64,000 nucleotides of DNA from Leptospira yanagawae serovar Saopaulo str. Sao Paulo = ATCC 700523 (GCF_000332475.2 NZ_AOGX02000022.1:62001-126000); one strand, 5' to 3'; shown: positions 9,502 to 18,899, numbered from the stretch's first letter. Program-made: numbers and translations. Notes: generated from the letters alone by a model not told the origin.

Positions 9502-10662
9502 ATGAGTATTGTTACGACCAAAAAATCCTCTTATGATTTATTCAATCCAACAGAAGACCACTTAAGCTTAAGACAATCCGTTGCTTCTTTTGCAGAACGT
9601 GAACTCGATGACCAAGCGAAAGAAAATGATGAAACAGAATCCTTTAATGAAATTTTATTCAAACGTTTGGGTTCGGAACTTGGAATTTTTGGTATCACTG
9701 TACCGGAAGAAGACGGTGGGCATGGACTCGATCCTCTTGCTTCAGTGATCATCCATGAGGAGATGAGTCGTTTTGATCCAGGTTTTACTTTATCTTATTT
9801 GGCTCACGAAGTTCTATTTGTGAATAATTTCTTTTATAGTTCCAATCCTTCACAGAGAAGTCGTTATCTAAGCAAAGTGATCACCGGTGAATGGATAGGT
9901 GGAATGGGGATGACAGAACCTGGAGCTGGGACTGATGTTTTGGGTATGGCGACCCACGCCGTGAAAAAAGGAGATCGATATATCATCAATGGAGTGAAAC
10001 AATACATCACCAATGGTTCCGTTGGACAGGTATTTGTATTGTATACGAAATTAGAAAAAAACGCAAAGAAAATGACATCCTTTGTCATAGAGTCGTCTTA
10101 CAAAGGTTTTTCGGTAGGGAAAAAAGAAGAAAAAATGGGAATGCGTTCCTCTCCGACAACACAACTTGTATTTGAAGATATGGAAGTCCCCGAAGAAAAT
10201 TTGTTGGGCGAAGAAAATGGAGCCATCACACACATGATGCGGAATTTGGAGATTGAACGTGTAACACTTGCTGCACAATCACTTGGCATCGCACGCCGCT
10301 GTGTGGATATTATGTGTGATTATACTGTTCGCCATAGAGAAGCTTTTGGGAAAAAGCTAATGGAATTTGGCCAAATCCAAAGGTTGGTCGCAGAGTCGTA
10401 TGCAGACTACCAAGCAGCGAGGGCACTGGTTTACCAAGTGGCAAGTGAACTCGGTCCTGATGTCCGCAATTCACTGGGTGCTGCTTCTGCAAAACTTGTT
10501 GCCACTCAAATGGCAGAACGAGTGTCTAGAAATGCCATACAGGTATTAGGTGGATATGGTTACTGCCGTGAGTATCCAGTGGAAAGGTTGCACAGGGATG
10601 CGATCCTTTTGAGCATAGGTGGAGGAACCAATGAAGCCATGCAAAAAAAACATCGCGAGTGA
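9502..10662 (+). CDS. Acyl-CoA dehydrogenase, isovaleryl-CoA-dehydrogenase-like catalytic layout
   Basis: FAD enzyme that oxidises acyl-CoA to enoyl-CoA and passes electrons to ETF. At 386 aa it is full length. Family motifs: GGMGMTEPGAGTDV in the FAD/substrate region, YIINGVKQYITNG, and VLGGYGYCREYPVERLHRD near the C-terminus. The Glu that acts as base in short/medium-chain enzymes (YEGT) is replaced: the segment reads SIGGGTNE. A Glu is available instead in LEIERVTLAA, the helix position used by isovaleryl-CoA and long-chain enzymes. A branched-chain or long-chain substrate is therefore more likely, but this is inference. It stands as a single gene before the oxidoreductase at 10751. Confidence 0.93.
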   Translation: MSIVTTKKSSYDLFNPTEDHLSLRQSVASFAERELDDQAKENDETESFNEILFKRLGSELGIFGITVPEEDGGHGLDPLASVIIHEEMSRFDPGFTLSYLAHEVLFVNNFFYSSNPSQRSRYLSKVITGEWIGGMGMTEPGAGTDVLGMATHAVKKGDRYIINGVKQYITNGSVGQVFVLYTKLEKNAKKMTSFVIESSYKGFSVGKKEEKMGMRSSPTTQLVFEDMEVPEENLLGEENGAITHMMRNLEIERVTLAAQSLGIARRCVDIMCDYTVRHREAFGKKLMEFGQIQRLVAESYADYQAARALVYQVASELGPDVRNSLGAASAKLVATQMAERVSRNAIQVLGGYGYCREYPVERLHRDAILLSIGGGTNEAMQKKHRE

Positions 10663-10750
10663 TTTAAAAAAACTTTGGTCCGAGTGATTTTTACATAAAC
10701 TCTTAACAAAACGTTTCCCATTCGATTTTCAATAACAGTCTACAGGTTAC

Positions 10751-12322
10751 ATGGAAAAAGAATGGGATGTAATTGTCCTTGGTTCGGGACTTGGGGGGCT
10801 AAGTGCCGCTCTTTCGTTTGCAAAAAAAGGCAAACGAGTATTAGTCCTGGAAAAAGGAATTTCACCTGGCGGGTCTGCCTCTAGTTTTCTAAAAAAGGGA
10901 TTTGTGTTTGAATCAGGTGCCACCACCCTTGTGGGCTTTGAAAAAGGTTACCCAATGGATCGGCTTACAAAAGAATTTGAGGTCCAGTTTCCCATCCTTC
11001 CCATCAAACGTTCCATGATCGTCCACCTGAATGGTAAAACCATTGAAAGGTACAAAGATAGAGAGTTGTGGACAAGAGAAGCCTTACGCGTATTTGGTGG
11101 TGGAATTCGTATGGTTTTCTTTTGGAAAATCTGTTTTTTTATAGCGGATAAACTTTGGGATTTGTCAGGCCGATACAAATTTTTTCCTTTTCGTAATCTT
11201 CGAGATGTCTGGCAGGGTTTCAAAAATTTTCGTCCATCTGATATTCTTGTTTTTTGTTTTTCATTGGTATCTGTCCGTTTTGTGCAAAAGATTTTGTTTT
11301 TGCATCGAAATGAGGAATGGAATCGGTTTTTAGATGAACAACTTCTCATCACAAACCAAACTATTGCAAAGGAATCTCCTTTCGCCATGGCCGCGGCAGG
11401 TCTTACGTATCCAAACTTACAAAATTATATCGTTGTAGGTGGGATGGTGGAACTTTCAAATGTTCTAATTACCAGATTACGAGAGTTTGGTGGTGAGTTT
11501 TTAACGAAACAGGAAGTTAGTAAAATTACCAAAAAGGACCATACGAACAAAGTTGAATTTACCAACTCACAATCGATAGATGGGAATGGATATCAACTCT
11601 CAGTTGGATCTTCTCATTGGGAAGTGACTTCCAAAAATCGAGACAATTCTGTTTTCATCGCTCCCATCCTTGTATCAAACCTTCCGATTTGGAACCTTGT
11701 CGAACTTACAGATGCCTTACCACAACTGCAAACAAAAGCAAAATCTATGGAAGTGGGCATTTGGGGTGCATTTACAATGGGAATTGCCATCGAAGTGGAG
11801 ATGGACCAAAGCACATGGAAGGATGGATGCCTCCACCACCAAATCCATTTGGAACAAGCACTCCCTTATGGTGGTGGTCATTCTGTGTTTGTCTCTCTGT
11901 CTCATCCCGAAGATTTGATTCGGACCAAGAACCGAACAAGGATCCTATCTATTTCGACTCATATTGCGAATCCTGAAACTTGGAAACGAGATACAAGTTA
12001 CCCCAAACGTAAAAAAGATATTGAATCCATTATCATTTCTGCTTTGGAAAAAACCTTTCCTTGGTTTTTACGAGAAAAGATTGTTTTTACTCACTCTGCA
12101 ACACCTGTTACGTGGCGGACATGGACAGGGCGAAAATGGGGGAGAGTGGGAGGTATCCCTTCCTCCTATTTTTTCAATCCTTTTCGGATGGTATCCAATC
12201 GTTCCGAAGATCCCAATCTTTTATTAACTGGTGACACCGTGTATCCAGGGCAAGGGATCCCTGCCGTTGTGCTTGGGGGTTTGCATGCAGTGGAACAATT
12301 CTATATGAGAAAGAGAGGTTGA
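10751..12322 (+). CDS. FAD-dependent oxidoreductase of the phytoene desaturase / carotenoid isomerase family
   Basis: A 523-aa flavoprotein. The N-terminal dinucleotide fold VLGSGLGGLSAALSFAKKG is followed by VLEKG and PGGSASSF, as in CrtI/CrtISO and related retinol saturases. The C-terminal FAD-closing motif is LLTGDTVYPGQGIPAVV. A central stretch (about 115-190) contains hydrophobic helices that could lie on the membrane. The start ATG is preceded by AGG at proper distance. No other carotenoid gene is nearby, so carotenoid as substrate is only suggested by the family. It is followed 34 nt later by homoserine kinase, and the two may be cotranscribed. Confidence 0.8.
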   Translation: MEKEWDVIVLGSGLGGLSAALSFAKKGKRVLVLEKGISPGGSASSFLKKGFVFESGATTLVGFEKGYPMDRLTKEFEVQFPILPIKRSMIVHLNGKTIERYKDRELWTREALRVFGGGIRMVFFWKICFFIADKLWDLSGRYKFFPFRNLRDVWQGFKNFRPSDILVFCFSLVSVRFVQKILFLHRNEEWNRFLDEQLLITNQTIAKESPFAMAAAGLTYPNLQNYIVVGGMVELSNVLITRLREFGGEFLTKQEVSKITKKDHTNKVEFTNSQSIDGNGYQLSVGSSHWEVTSKNRDNSVFIAPILVSNLPIWNLVELTDALPQLQTKAKSMEVGIWGAFTMGIAIEVEMDQSTWKDGCLHHQIHLEQALPYGGGHSVFVSLSHPEDLIRTKNRTRILSISTHIANPETWKRDTSYPKRKKDIESIIISALEKTFPWFLREKIVFTHSATPVTWRTWTGRKWGRVGGIPSSYFFNPFRMVSNRSEDPNLLLTGDTVYPGQGIPAVVLGGLHAVEQFYMRKRG

Positions 12323-12356
12323 TTTTCGAACCGAATCTAAGAGCCTGGGCGAAACG

Positions 12357-13310
12357 ATGGTTCGCCTACCTAAGATTCTCATCCAAGTTCCAGGAACATC
12401 CGCCAATTTAGGACCTGGTTTTGACCTAATGGGCCTTGCCCTTGGCATTCATAATGAATTTGAATTCCAATTTTCCAAAGAAATTACGGAAACCAAAACA
12501 GAAATGAAAAATGGTGATCTTCTGCCCTTCACCAAAAAAGAAAATTTAGTGGAAGAGGCATATCGTTCTTATTTTTCAAAATTTGCACCAAAATTGATTC
12601 CTCCACCTTATCATTGTAAAATGACACTTTCCTTACCTTTAAAAGGGGGACTTGGATCGAGTGCCTCAGCCATCGTGGCGGGTCTTTCTCTTGCGAGGGA
12701 AGTTCATAAACGAATGGAAAAAGAATCTTTGCCTTCGGAACAAGAGTTTACTCAATTTTTAGCTGAGTTTGAAGGCCATCCCGATAATACATTGCCTGCA
12801 TACCTCGGTGGTTTTGTTTTTGCATATTCCACATTCGGTGAACCAATTCGTTACTTTCGTAAAAAATTCCCATCATCAGTTGCTATTTTTGTTCTCACAC
12901 CGGAATTTGCAGTTTCAACAGAAGAGTCGAGAAAAACCCTCCCCAAGAATTATGTGACATCCGATGTAATTTTTAATTTATCTCGAATTGGGGCCTGGAT
13001 GCATTTTTTAGACAAACGTAAGTTTGGTGATCTTTTGGTTGGGCTCGAAGATAAAATGCATACTCCTTACAGAATCCCAAATTCTTCACCACTGTTTCCC
13101 TTAGCAGACACTTTAAAACAAGAAGGGATTGGGTATTGTTTATCCGGATCGGGACCAAGTTTACTCATATTTTTAGAGAGAAAATCTTTAAAAACCAAAT
13201 TAAACGAATTGGAAAAGAAGGTAGCGAGTGTTATGTTGGATGCTGGAATCAGTTACAAATTTCGTCGGGTGAAACCAGACGGACTTGGAGTTAGGATCCA
13301 AATTAAATAA
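12357..13310 (+). CDS. thrB: Homoserine kinase
   Basis: GHMP-family kinase that phosphorylates L-homoserine with ATP in threonine synthesis. At 317 aa it is typical. The N-terminus PGTSANLGPGFDLMGLAL is the family hallmark, LKGGLGSSASAIVAG is the phosphate-binding loop, EGHPDNTLPAYLGGF is the middle motif, and LSGSGPSLLIF is the C-terminal glycine-rich motif. The start codon sits in the loop of a small hairpin (GGCGAA at 12348, TTCGCC at 12361), which might limit translation. No other threonine gene is adjacent. Confidence 0.95.
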   Translation: MVRLPKILIQVPGTSANLGPGFDLMGLALGIHNEFEFQFSKEITETKTEMKNGDLLPFTKKENLVEEAYRSYFSKFAPKLIPPPYHCKMTLSLPLKGGLGSSASAIVAGLSLAREVHKRMEKESLPSEQEFTQFLAEFEGHPDNTLPAYLGGFVFAYSTFGEPIRYFRKKFPSSVAIFVLTPEFAVSTEESRKTLPKNYVTSDVIFNLSRIGAWMHFLDKRKFGDLLVGLEDKMHTPYRIPNSSPLFPLADTLKQEGIGYCLSGSGPSLLIFLERKSLKTKLNELEKKVASVMLDAGISYKFRRVKPDGLGVRIQIK

Positions 13311-13357
13311 AATTGGATATAAGGAACGAATGGAGTGAAAAGAAGTTTCCGCTTCGT

Positions 13358-13996
13358 TCAATCTTCATCAGCTCCTTCCTCTTTTCCAAATCCGTATACA
13401 TCTCCGCGAAAGCGAACCTTTCGGTTGATCCCTGGTTGGATTTTTCCCACTTCAAATGTAAACTTCATCCTTTCCTTACCGGAACGATTGAAGTAAAAAG
13501 AAGAAGTAAGTGATATTTCGATAAAGTTTACCATACGATCTTTGGTAATTTTATCGGAAATTCGAAATTCAGCTGGATGGCCAATGATTTCATAAGAATC
13601 AAAACTTTCCTTTGATTCCATTTTACCATAATGTTCCATACGAGGAGGTTTGTAGAAACTTGGTCCATTTTTTAAAACTGTAATCGTATAATCTTCGCTA
13701 TCTCTACTTTTTTTAAACTGAAAGATCAGATGGTCTTCGGTAATCGCATTGCAACGAGTCGCCAAATTTCCTGTTTTGCAACCTACATGAAAACTGGCAA
13801 ATCGAGAGAGTTCATCGACTACTAAATCGTATTTATCACCTGTTTGTACTGGGATAAACCGATCCGATTCCTTTCTCATAAAAATGGGATGGATGAATTG
13901 GTTGTATACAACAAATCCCAGTCCAATCAGGGAGATGGTTAATACCCCACTTAGGACCAGGACAAAACTATCTAAGATGGCAATGCTTAAATACAA
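13358..13996 (-). CDS. Single-pass membrane protein, unknown function
   Basis: A 212-aa protein with one N-terminal membrane helix (about 8-32) and a beta-rich, presumably extracytoplasmic or cytoplasmic-face domain (about 45-200), ending in an acidic tail. No family recognised. The start is TTG at 13996: AAAAGG lies 6 nt upstream and no ATG precedes the membrane helix. The ribosome-binding site overlaps the stop of the upstream 105-aa gene, so translation is probably coupled. The gene converges on thrB. Confidence 0.65.
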   Translation of the reverse strand: MYLSIAILDSFVLVLSGVLTISLIGLGFVVYNQFIHPIFMRKESDRFIPVQTGDKYDLVVDELSRFASFHVGCKTGNLATRCNAITEDHLIFQFKKSRDSEDYTITVLKNGPSFYKPPRMEHYGKMESKESFDSYEIIGHPAEFRISDKITKDRMVNFIEISLTSSFYFNRSGKERMKFTFEVGKIQPGINRKVRFRGDVYGFGKEEGADED

Positions 13997-13998
13997 AA

Positions 13999-14316
13999 TT
14001 ACCTTTTTGTATCAACCTTATGGGATTTAGATTCCGGAAGAGGGGTCCTTGTCACAAGGGAAAGTAGGTCTTTCACTTCTTCGGGGGAAATGATTTGGTT
14101 TAGTTTTTCCTCCAAGGACGCAGGTGTTGGTTTTAAGACCAAATCCTCTGGTTTTACCTTTGGTTCCGATTTGAGTTTGGAAACTTGGTTTGTCACATCT
14201 TGGTTTGATTTGTGGGGGAGAGAATCCTTTCCATCCTCCGACTGTTTCCCTGTTTGGGTGGGCAAAGTGGGGGGAATCGATTGGTGGAAATTCCCTTGGG
14301 TATTGATTGTATTCAT
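13999..14316 (-). CDS. Small hydrophilic protein, unknown function
   Basis: A 105-aa protein rich in Pro, Lys, Ser and Gln, with no signal peptide or membrane segment and probably largely disordered. ATG 14316 is preferred over the TTG at 14325, which sits too close to the GGAGG box. A short helical C-terminal segment (EEKLNQIISPEEVKDLLSL) is the only ordered-looking part. It is translationally coupled to the membrane protein downstream. I do not recognise it. Confidence 0.5.
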   Translation of the reverse strand: MNTINTQGNFHQSIPPTLPTQTGKQSEDGKDSLPHKSNQDVTNQVSKLKSEPKVKPEDLVLKPTPASLEEKLNQIISPEEVKDLLSLVTRTPLPESKSHKVDTKR

Positions 14317-14479
14317 AATTCCCAAACCTCCGTGTTCAGGATCGATCTCTTGGGAAAAAACTTTCCTTTTCCCTCCTTCAGATTTTCGGTTTTTTCCTGG
14401 TTCGCTTTAGCGAAAATCGAAGAATTTTTTAGGATTTTTCCGTTTGATTGCCCGCTTTATGGGCGGGAAGCTGGCAGAG

Positions 14480-15529
14480 ATGGAAAATTATTTTAAATCT
14501 TGGATGGCTCACCCCATCTCCAAAATCTTCATGGCAACCAATTTTATCTTTGCCGTGTTATTCATTGTCAGTGTACCTTCCTTCGTGAAAGAACACATCA
14601 CTCAGGATGCAGTTAGCATCGGTGGTAAAAAATATGACTTAAGTGATGTCAAAGAGTCCTCTCCCATTGCGTATTCCAAATTCCAATCAGAATACAAATC
14701 CCTTCTCAAAAATACCTATGGAGAGTTTGCCCAAGACAAGTTATTCGAATTGGTTGCCAAAGAAAAGAATTTAAAACCATCTGAGGTATTAACACAAGGA
14801 TTGGTGGTAAAAGAGCCATCAGAAGAAGATATAATCAATGTGTATATGGCAAACAAAGATCAGTTAGGTGGAAAATCACTTGCTGAAACCAGAGACAAAA
14901 TTGTTGGATTTTTGAAAAACCAACAAGAACAAGAATTTAGCAGAAATCGATATAAAGAAATCATTACTAAATACCCAGTAGATTTTTTAATCAAAGAACC
15001 AGATATTGTTCGTGTGACAGTCGCAGAAAAAAACAATCCAAGTATTGGACCAAAAGATGCAAAAATCACAATCATTGAATTTTCAGATTTTGAATGTCCA
15101 TTTTGTAAAAGAAGCCAAGATGTGAATCGGCAACTCCGTGAAAAATACAAAGGTCAAATCCGTTGGGTTTTCCGTGATTTCCCTCTTCCTTTCCACCAAG
15201 ATGCTATGTATGCTCATATGGCGGCCAATTGTTCGATCGAAGAAGGAAAGTATTGGGATGTATTCAATGTATTATTTGAGAACACTGGAAACTTAAGTAA
15301 GTCCAATGTTGATTCATTAGTTTTGAATACTGGTGTTTCCAAAACCAAATACCAAAGTTGTATGAAAAACCAAAACAAACTCAAAGCCGAAATTGAATCC
15401 GATATCCAAGATGGTCAAAAAGTTGGGGTAAGTGGAACACCTGCCTTTTTTATCAATGGGATCTTCGTTTCAGGAGCATTGCCTTTTGAAAACTTTGATG
15501 AGATCATCCAAAAAGAACTTAAACAATAA
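14480..15529 (+). CDS. Membrane-anchored DsbA-like thiol oxidoreductase
   Basis: About 349 aa. One N-terminal membrane helix (about 18-36) is followed by a helical region (about 50-170) that resembles the N-terminal domain of SurA/parvulin-type chaperones (VSIGGKKYDLSDV...). A DsbA/thioredoxin-fold domain (about 185-345) follows, with the active site FECPFCKRS and the cis-proline loop VSGTPAFFING. The likely role is thiol oxidation or isomerisation of exported proteins. The start is uncertain: ATG 14459 and 14444 are in frame upstream, but ATG 14480 gives a compact signal anchor. It lies 30 nt before mdh, with a ribosome-binding site for mdh in between. Confidence 0.85.
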   Translation: MENYFKSWMAHPISKIFMATNFIFAVLFIVSVPSFVKEHITQDAVSIGGKKYDLSDVKESSPIAYSKFQSEYKSLLKNTYGEFAQDKLFELVAKEKNLKPSEVLTQGLVVKEPSEEDIINVYMANKDQLGGKSLAETRDKIVGFLKNQQEQEFSRNRYKEIITKYPVDFLIKEPDIVRVTVAEKNNPSIGPKDAKITIIEFSDFECPFCKRSQDVNRQLREKYKGQIRWVFRDFPLPFHQDAMYAHMAANCSIEEGKYWDVFNVLFENTGNLSKSNVDSLVLNTGVSKTKYQSCMKNQNKLKAEIESDIQDGQKVGVSGTPAFFINGIFVSGALPFENFDEIIQKELKQ

Positions 15530-15559
15530 AGATTTATAAATCAAAAAAGGAAAAATATT

Positions 15560-16543
15560 ATGAGCAAAAAAGTAAAAGTTGCTGTCACAGGTGCTGCCGG
15601 ACAAATCGGATACGCACTCCTATTTCGTATCGCTTCAGGACAAATGTTTGGACCTGACACAGCCGTAGAACTCCAATTATTGGAATTGGAACAAGCACTT
15701 CCAGCAGCAAAAGGTGTCATTATGGAATTGGACGACTGTGCATTTCCATTACTTGAAAAAGTAACTGTATCATCTAATATTGATGAAGCGTTTCGTGATA
15801 TCAACTGGGCTCTGTTAGTTGGTTCTGTTCCAAGAAAGGCAGGAATGGAACGAGGAGACCTTTTAAAAATCAACGGTGGTATCTTCACAACACAAGGCAA
15901 GGCAATCGAAAAAAATGCAGCAAGTGATGTAAGAGTTTTAGTAGTTGGTAACCCTTGTAATACAAACGCTCTCATTGCAATGAACAATGCAAAAGGTGTT
16001 CCATCTGACAGATGGTTTGCGATGACAGGACTAGATGAAAATCGTGCCAAAACTCAGTTAGCACAAAAAGCTGGAGTTCTTGTAAAAGATGTATCCAACG
16101 TTGCAATTTGGGGAAATCACTCTGCAACCCAATACCCTGACTTTTTTAATGCAAAAATCAAAGGAAAACCTGCAACAGATGTGATCAGCGACCATGATTG
16201 GTTAAAAGGTGACTTTATCTCAACTGTGCAAAAACGTGGTGCAGCGATCATTGCTGCTAGAGGTGCATCTTCTGCTGCATCCGCTGCGAATGCTGTTGTG
16301 GATACAGTGCGTAACATTGTGACTCCAACGAAACCAGGGGATTGGTTCAGTGCTGCATGCCATTCTAATGGTGAGTATGGTGTGGACAAAGGACTTATCT
16401 TTGGTTACCCTCTTAAGTCCGATGGGAAAAAAGTAGAGATCGTAACAGGTCTTGAAATCAATGCATTCGGTAAGGAAAAATTTGACATCACTCATAATGA
16501 GTTAAAAGAAGAAAGAAACGAAGTCAAAGACATGTTAGGTTAA
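15560..16543 (+). CDS. mdh: Malate dehydrogenase
   Basis: NAD-dependent malate/oxaloacetate interconversion in the TCA cycle. At 327 aa it belongs to the cytosolic-type (group 2) enzymes. Visible motifs: [17 protein letters not shown] (NAD-binding fold), [15 protein letters not shown] with the substrate-binding Arg residues, [13 protein letters not shown], and [12 protein letters not shown] with the catalytic His. AAGGA stands before the ATG. Two strong hairpins follow the stop, so the transcript probably ends there. Confidence 0.97.
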   Translation: MSKKVKVAVTGAAGQIGYALLFRIASGQMFGPDTAVELQLLELEQALPAAKGVIMELDDCAFPLLEKVTVSSNIDEAFRDINWALLVGSVPRKAGMERGDLLKINGGIFTTQGKAIEKNAASDVRVLVVGNPCNTNALIAMNNAKGVPSDRWFAMTGLDENRAKTQLAQKAGVLVKDVSNVAIWGNHSATQYPDFFNAKIKGKPATDVISDHDWLKGDFISTVQKRGAAIIAARGASSAASAANAVVDTVRNIVTPTKPGDWFSAACHSNGEYGVDKGLIFGYPLKSDGKKVEIVTGLEINAFGKEKFDITHNELKEERNEVKDMLG

Positions 16544-16556
16544 AAACAAAACATCT

Positions 16557-16578
16557 CCTCCTAAATCAGTTTAGGAGG
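16557..16578 (+). terminator. Hairpin after mdh
   Basis: A perfect 9-bp stem CCTCCTAAA / TTTAGGAGG with a TCAG loop, followed by a T-rich but interrupted tract (TTTGGTATTTCT). It is the first of two consecutive candidate terminators. Confidence 0.65.
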
Positions 16579-16594
16579 TTTGGTATTTCTGCAA

Positions 16595-16626
16595 AAGCTC
16601 GTATCCATTTGGATTCGGGCTTTTTT
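16595..16626. terminator. Bidirectional intrinsic terminator between mdh and the hydrolase gene
   Basis: AAGCTCG pairs with CGGGCTT around an inner ATCC/GGAT stem, followed by a T-run on plus. The complement also ends in TTTT, so it can stop both mdh and the convergent hydrolase transcript. The hydrolase stop codon lies in its right edge. Confidence 0.8.
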
Positions 16627-17474
16627 CATGGGATTGCTGAAACGAATTCCTCGGGCCTTTCGTAAAATGGCAAATGCCCACAGTGGTCCATCACTCGTTT
16701 TTTCACACCAGGGAATCGTTGTAAGATGGGATCCCAAGTATAGTGGGGTGCCACTTGGAAGTCATACCTTCCTAACACCAATGTGATTGGACATTTGATT
16801 TCGGAAAGGTAGTCATCTACCTTGATATCGACAAACACTTTGCCAAACAAAAAATCGAATGCGAGTTTGTTGGTTTTCACACCTTCCCAAAGTGTGGTTG
16901 AATCAATCGACAAATCATAAAAACCTAAAGCGTCTTGGCTTACACAGTACAAATTGAAAAAATCCACCAATCCTTCGGGGTTTGATTGTATTTGCGTTTG
17001 GAATTTGGATTGGAGTAACCGGTGTTTTTCTTTCCTTTCAACACTTGCCAATGCTTCAAAATAAGATTCCCTCTCTTGCAAAGGCGCTCCGTGGCTTGGG
17101 CCGGTGGCAACGAGTAGAAGTTTTGTCACAAGATCTGGGTATTTTTTGGCATATGCTAATGCCATATAACCGTGCCCAGAATGGCCAAGGACGAGGCAGG
17201 GTGGAATTTCTAATAGGTTTTGGAAAAAGTGAAAATCATTGAGTACAGTTTCCAAATCATAAGTGGATTCACTTTCCGGAGTTGAGAGATTGCGTTTGGC
17301 AAACCCTCTATGGTCGACAATTGTCATCTTAAATTCTTTTGCCAATGTTTCGGGGATGACCCTTGGGTAATAAAGGGCACTGCCCAACCAAAATAGATGT
17401 GGTCCATCCGAATCGTTTTCTGCAATAAGGAAGGAAAATCCTTCCCTTTCGATTGTTTTGTATTTCCATTCCAT
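16626..17474 (-). CDS. Alpha/beta hydrolase
   Basis: A 282-aa cytosolic hydrolase. The nucleophile elbow reads GHSGHG (Ser), the oxyanion region is FWLGSALYYP, the acid is likely Asp in LGRYDFQVAP, and the catalytic His is in MDHCGHLPFYERPEEF. The substrate is unknown. ATG 17474 is chosen because GAGGG lies 6 nt upstream. The gene is divergent from a MarR-type regulator, with a double palindromic operator in between. This suggests that the hydrolase is repressed by that regulator and may act on the ligand that relieves repression. Confidence 0.85.
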   Translation of the reverse strand: MEWKYKTIEREGFSFLIAENDSDGPHLFWLGSALYYPRVIPETLAKEFKMTIVDHRGFAKRNLSTPESESTYDLETVLNDFHFFQNLLEIPPCLVLGHSGHGYMALAYAKKYPDLVTKLLLVATGPSHGAPLQERESYFEALASVERKEKHRLLQSKFQTQIQSNPEGLVDFFNLYCVSQDALGFYDLSIDSTTLWEGVKTNKLAFDFLFGKVFVDIKVDDYLSEIKCPITLVLGRYDFQVAPHYTWDPILQRFPGVKKRVMDHCGHLPFYERPEEFVSAIP

Positions 17475-17524
17475 ACCATTCCCTCGTTTTTTATCTCTGT
17501 TTTTATATTTCAGATTAGGATTTA

Positions 17525-17560
17525 GTTGCAATATGCAACAATATGGTTGTATATTGCAAC
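17525..17560. promoter_or_regulatory. Double palindromic operator between hydrolase and MarR genes
   Basis: Two 15-bp palindromes, GTTGCAATATGCAAC (17525-17539, perfect) and GTTGTATATTGCAAC (17546-17560, one mismatch), have centres 21 bp apart, two turns of B-DNA. Together they form an 18-of-19 matching larger inverted repeat (17521-17564). This is the geometry expected for two MarR dimers on one face of the helix. Confidence 0.8.
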
Positions 17561-17602
17561 TAAAAAACTTGCCAAAAAAGAAACAAAATTTAAATTTGAA
17601 GG

Positions 17603-18058
17603 ATGTTAGAGATCACATCACTGCTCGGAATCCATTTTAGCCAAACTTTACTCTTGATGAGGAGGTATCTTTCCAATCAATTCGAGATTCAAAAAATAGG
17701 GATGAAATTTGAGGAATGGATCCAACTCCTTCCCTTACAATCGAAAGAAAGTACCAACCAAAAACAATTAAGTGAATTGTTAGCAAAAGACAAAACCACC
17801 ATATCGAGATTAGTGGATGGTTGGGTGAAAAAAGGTTGGGTGAAACGAATCCAAGTGGCAGAGGATAAACGAGTTTATGTTCTAAAACTTAGCACAAAAG
17901 GTAAAAACATCTGGGAAAAAGGTATTCCAGTCGTGATCGCCGCAGACAAAGTGTTTAAACAAAATTTGAATGAAGGAATGGAAAAGGAACTATTTCTGAC
18001 TTTATTTAAGATTCAAACTGCGATTCAGTTTTCAGAAACAAAAAACGTTCTTTCATAG
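17603..18058 (+). CDS. MarR-family transcriptional regulator
   Basis: A 151-aa winged-helix regulator. The recognition region reads QLSELLAKDKTTISRLVDGWVKKGWVKR (about 53-80), and the wing has DKRVYVLKLSTKGK. N- and C-terminal helices form the usual dimer interface. It is probably an autorepressor and controls the divergent hydrolase through the operator at 17525-17560. The ribosome-binding site is weak: AAGG touches the ATG at 17603, and ATG 17660 would be too far into the fold. Its 3' end overlaps the convergent prmC by 53 bp. Confidence 0.88.
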   Translation: MLEITSLLGIHFSQTLLLMRRYLSNQFEIQKIGMKFEEWIQLLPLQSKESTNQKQLSELLAKDKTTISRLVDGWVKKGWVKRIQVAEDKRVYVLKLSTKGKNIWEKGIPVVIAADKVFKQNLNEGMEKELFLTLFKIQTAIQFSETKNVLS

Positions 18059-18893
18059 AGCTATCAAGAATTCGTTTCGCGGAAACAAATCCAAGTGATA
18101 AGGCCAAACTTTCTAATTCTTGGATATAACCTGGATGTGTTTCCATTAAAAACCAACCACCTGGTTTTAATCTTTGTTTGGCGGAAAAAAACAAAGCCTT
18201 ATGGAATTCGAGGATATCTTCTACGAATAAAGCTAGATGAGGTTCGTAATCCAAAACATCTGGCATAATTTCTTTTTTTTCTGTCTCTGGGATATAAGGT
18301 GGGTTGGAGACAATGATTTCAAATTGTAAATCGGTTGGGAGTGAGTTGTCTAAATTGGAAACAAAAAAGGAAACATCTTGGAGTTGGTATTTCTCTGCAT
18401 TCCGTTTGCTTATGTCGATTGCCTTTTCTGAAATGTCCGATAAAACTACTTTTTGGGGACTGAGTAATTGGGCAAGGCTTAGGCCAATACAACCGCTACC
18501 AGAACACAAATCCCAAATGTGAAATCCAGTTGGAAACTCTTTGGTGAGAGTATCTTTTTGTTTGAACAAATAATCAACTAACTCCTCCGTTTCTGGTCTT
18601 GGGATGAGCACATCTTCGGAAACAAAGTATTCAAATTGGTGAAACCCCTTTTTTCCGATGATGTAAGCAACTGGTTTTCGTTTGCTTCGCTCAACGATGC
18701 GTTCCCGGTACAAATCAATTTCCTTTGGAGAAAGAGGCATTTCAAATTGAGAGTAGAGTTTGATGCGAGGGAGATTTAAAAGATCGGAAAGGATCCACTC
18801 GGCGTCAACACGAGGGTTTGGAATTTCCTTTTTTTCCAGAAATTCTGTGGAACGTTTGAGATAAAAAAGTAAGGTTCCTGGTTGTTCCGCCAT
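18006..18893 (-). CDS. prmC: Peptide chain release factor N5-glutamine methyltransferase
   Basis: Methylates the Gln of the GGQ motif in RF1/RF2 using SAM. About 295 aa with the PrmC N-terminal helical domain, the SAM loop WDLCSGSGCIGLSLA and the diagnostic substrate motif NPPYIP. ATG 18893 is used, because the upstream in-frame start would fall inside the tRNA gene. It begins 7 nt after the tRNA-Arg 3' end, so the mRNA probably arises by processing of a common transcript. It is not next to prfA here. Confidence 0.93.
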   Translation of the reverse strand: MAEQPGTLLFYLKRSTEFLEKKEIPNPRVDAEWILSDLLNLPRIKLYSQFEMPLSPKEIDLYRERIVERSKRKPVAYIIGKKGFHQFEYFVSEDVLIPRPETEELVDYLFKQKDTLTKEFPTGFHIWDLCSGSGCIGLSLAQLLSPQKVVLSDISEKAIDISKRNAEKYQLQDVSFFVSNLDNSLPTDLQFEIIVSNPPYIPETEKKEIMPDVLDYEPHLALFVEDILEFHKALFFSAKQRLKPGGWFLMETHPGYIQELESLALSLGFVSAKRILDSSMKERFLFLKTESQFES

Positions 18894-18899
18894 AATCTT

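Noticed and set aside
12348..12366. Riboswitch or attenuator before thrB
   Set aside because: Only a 6-bp hairpin around the start codon is visible; no leader peptide, alternative stem or terminator.
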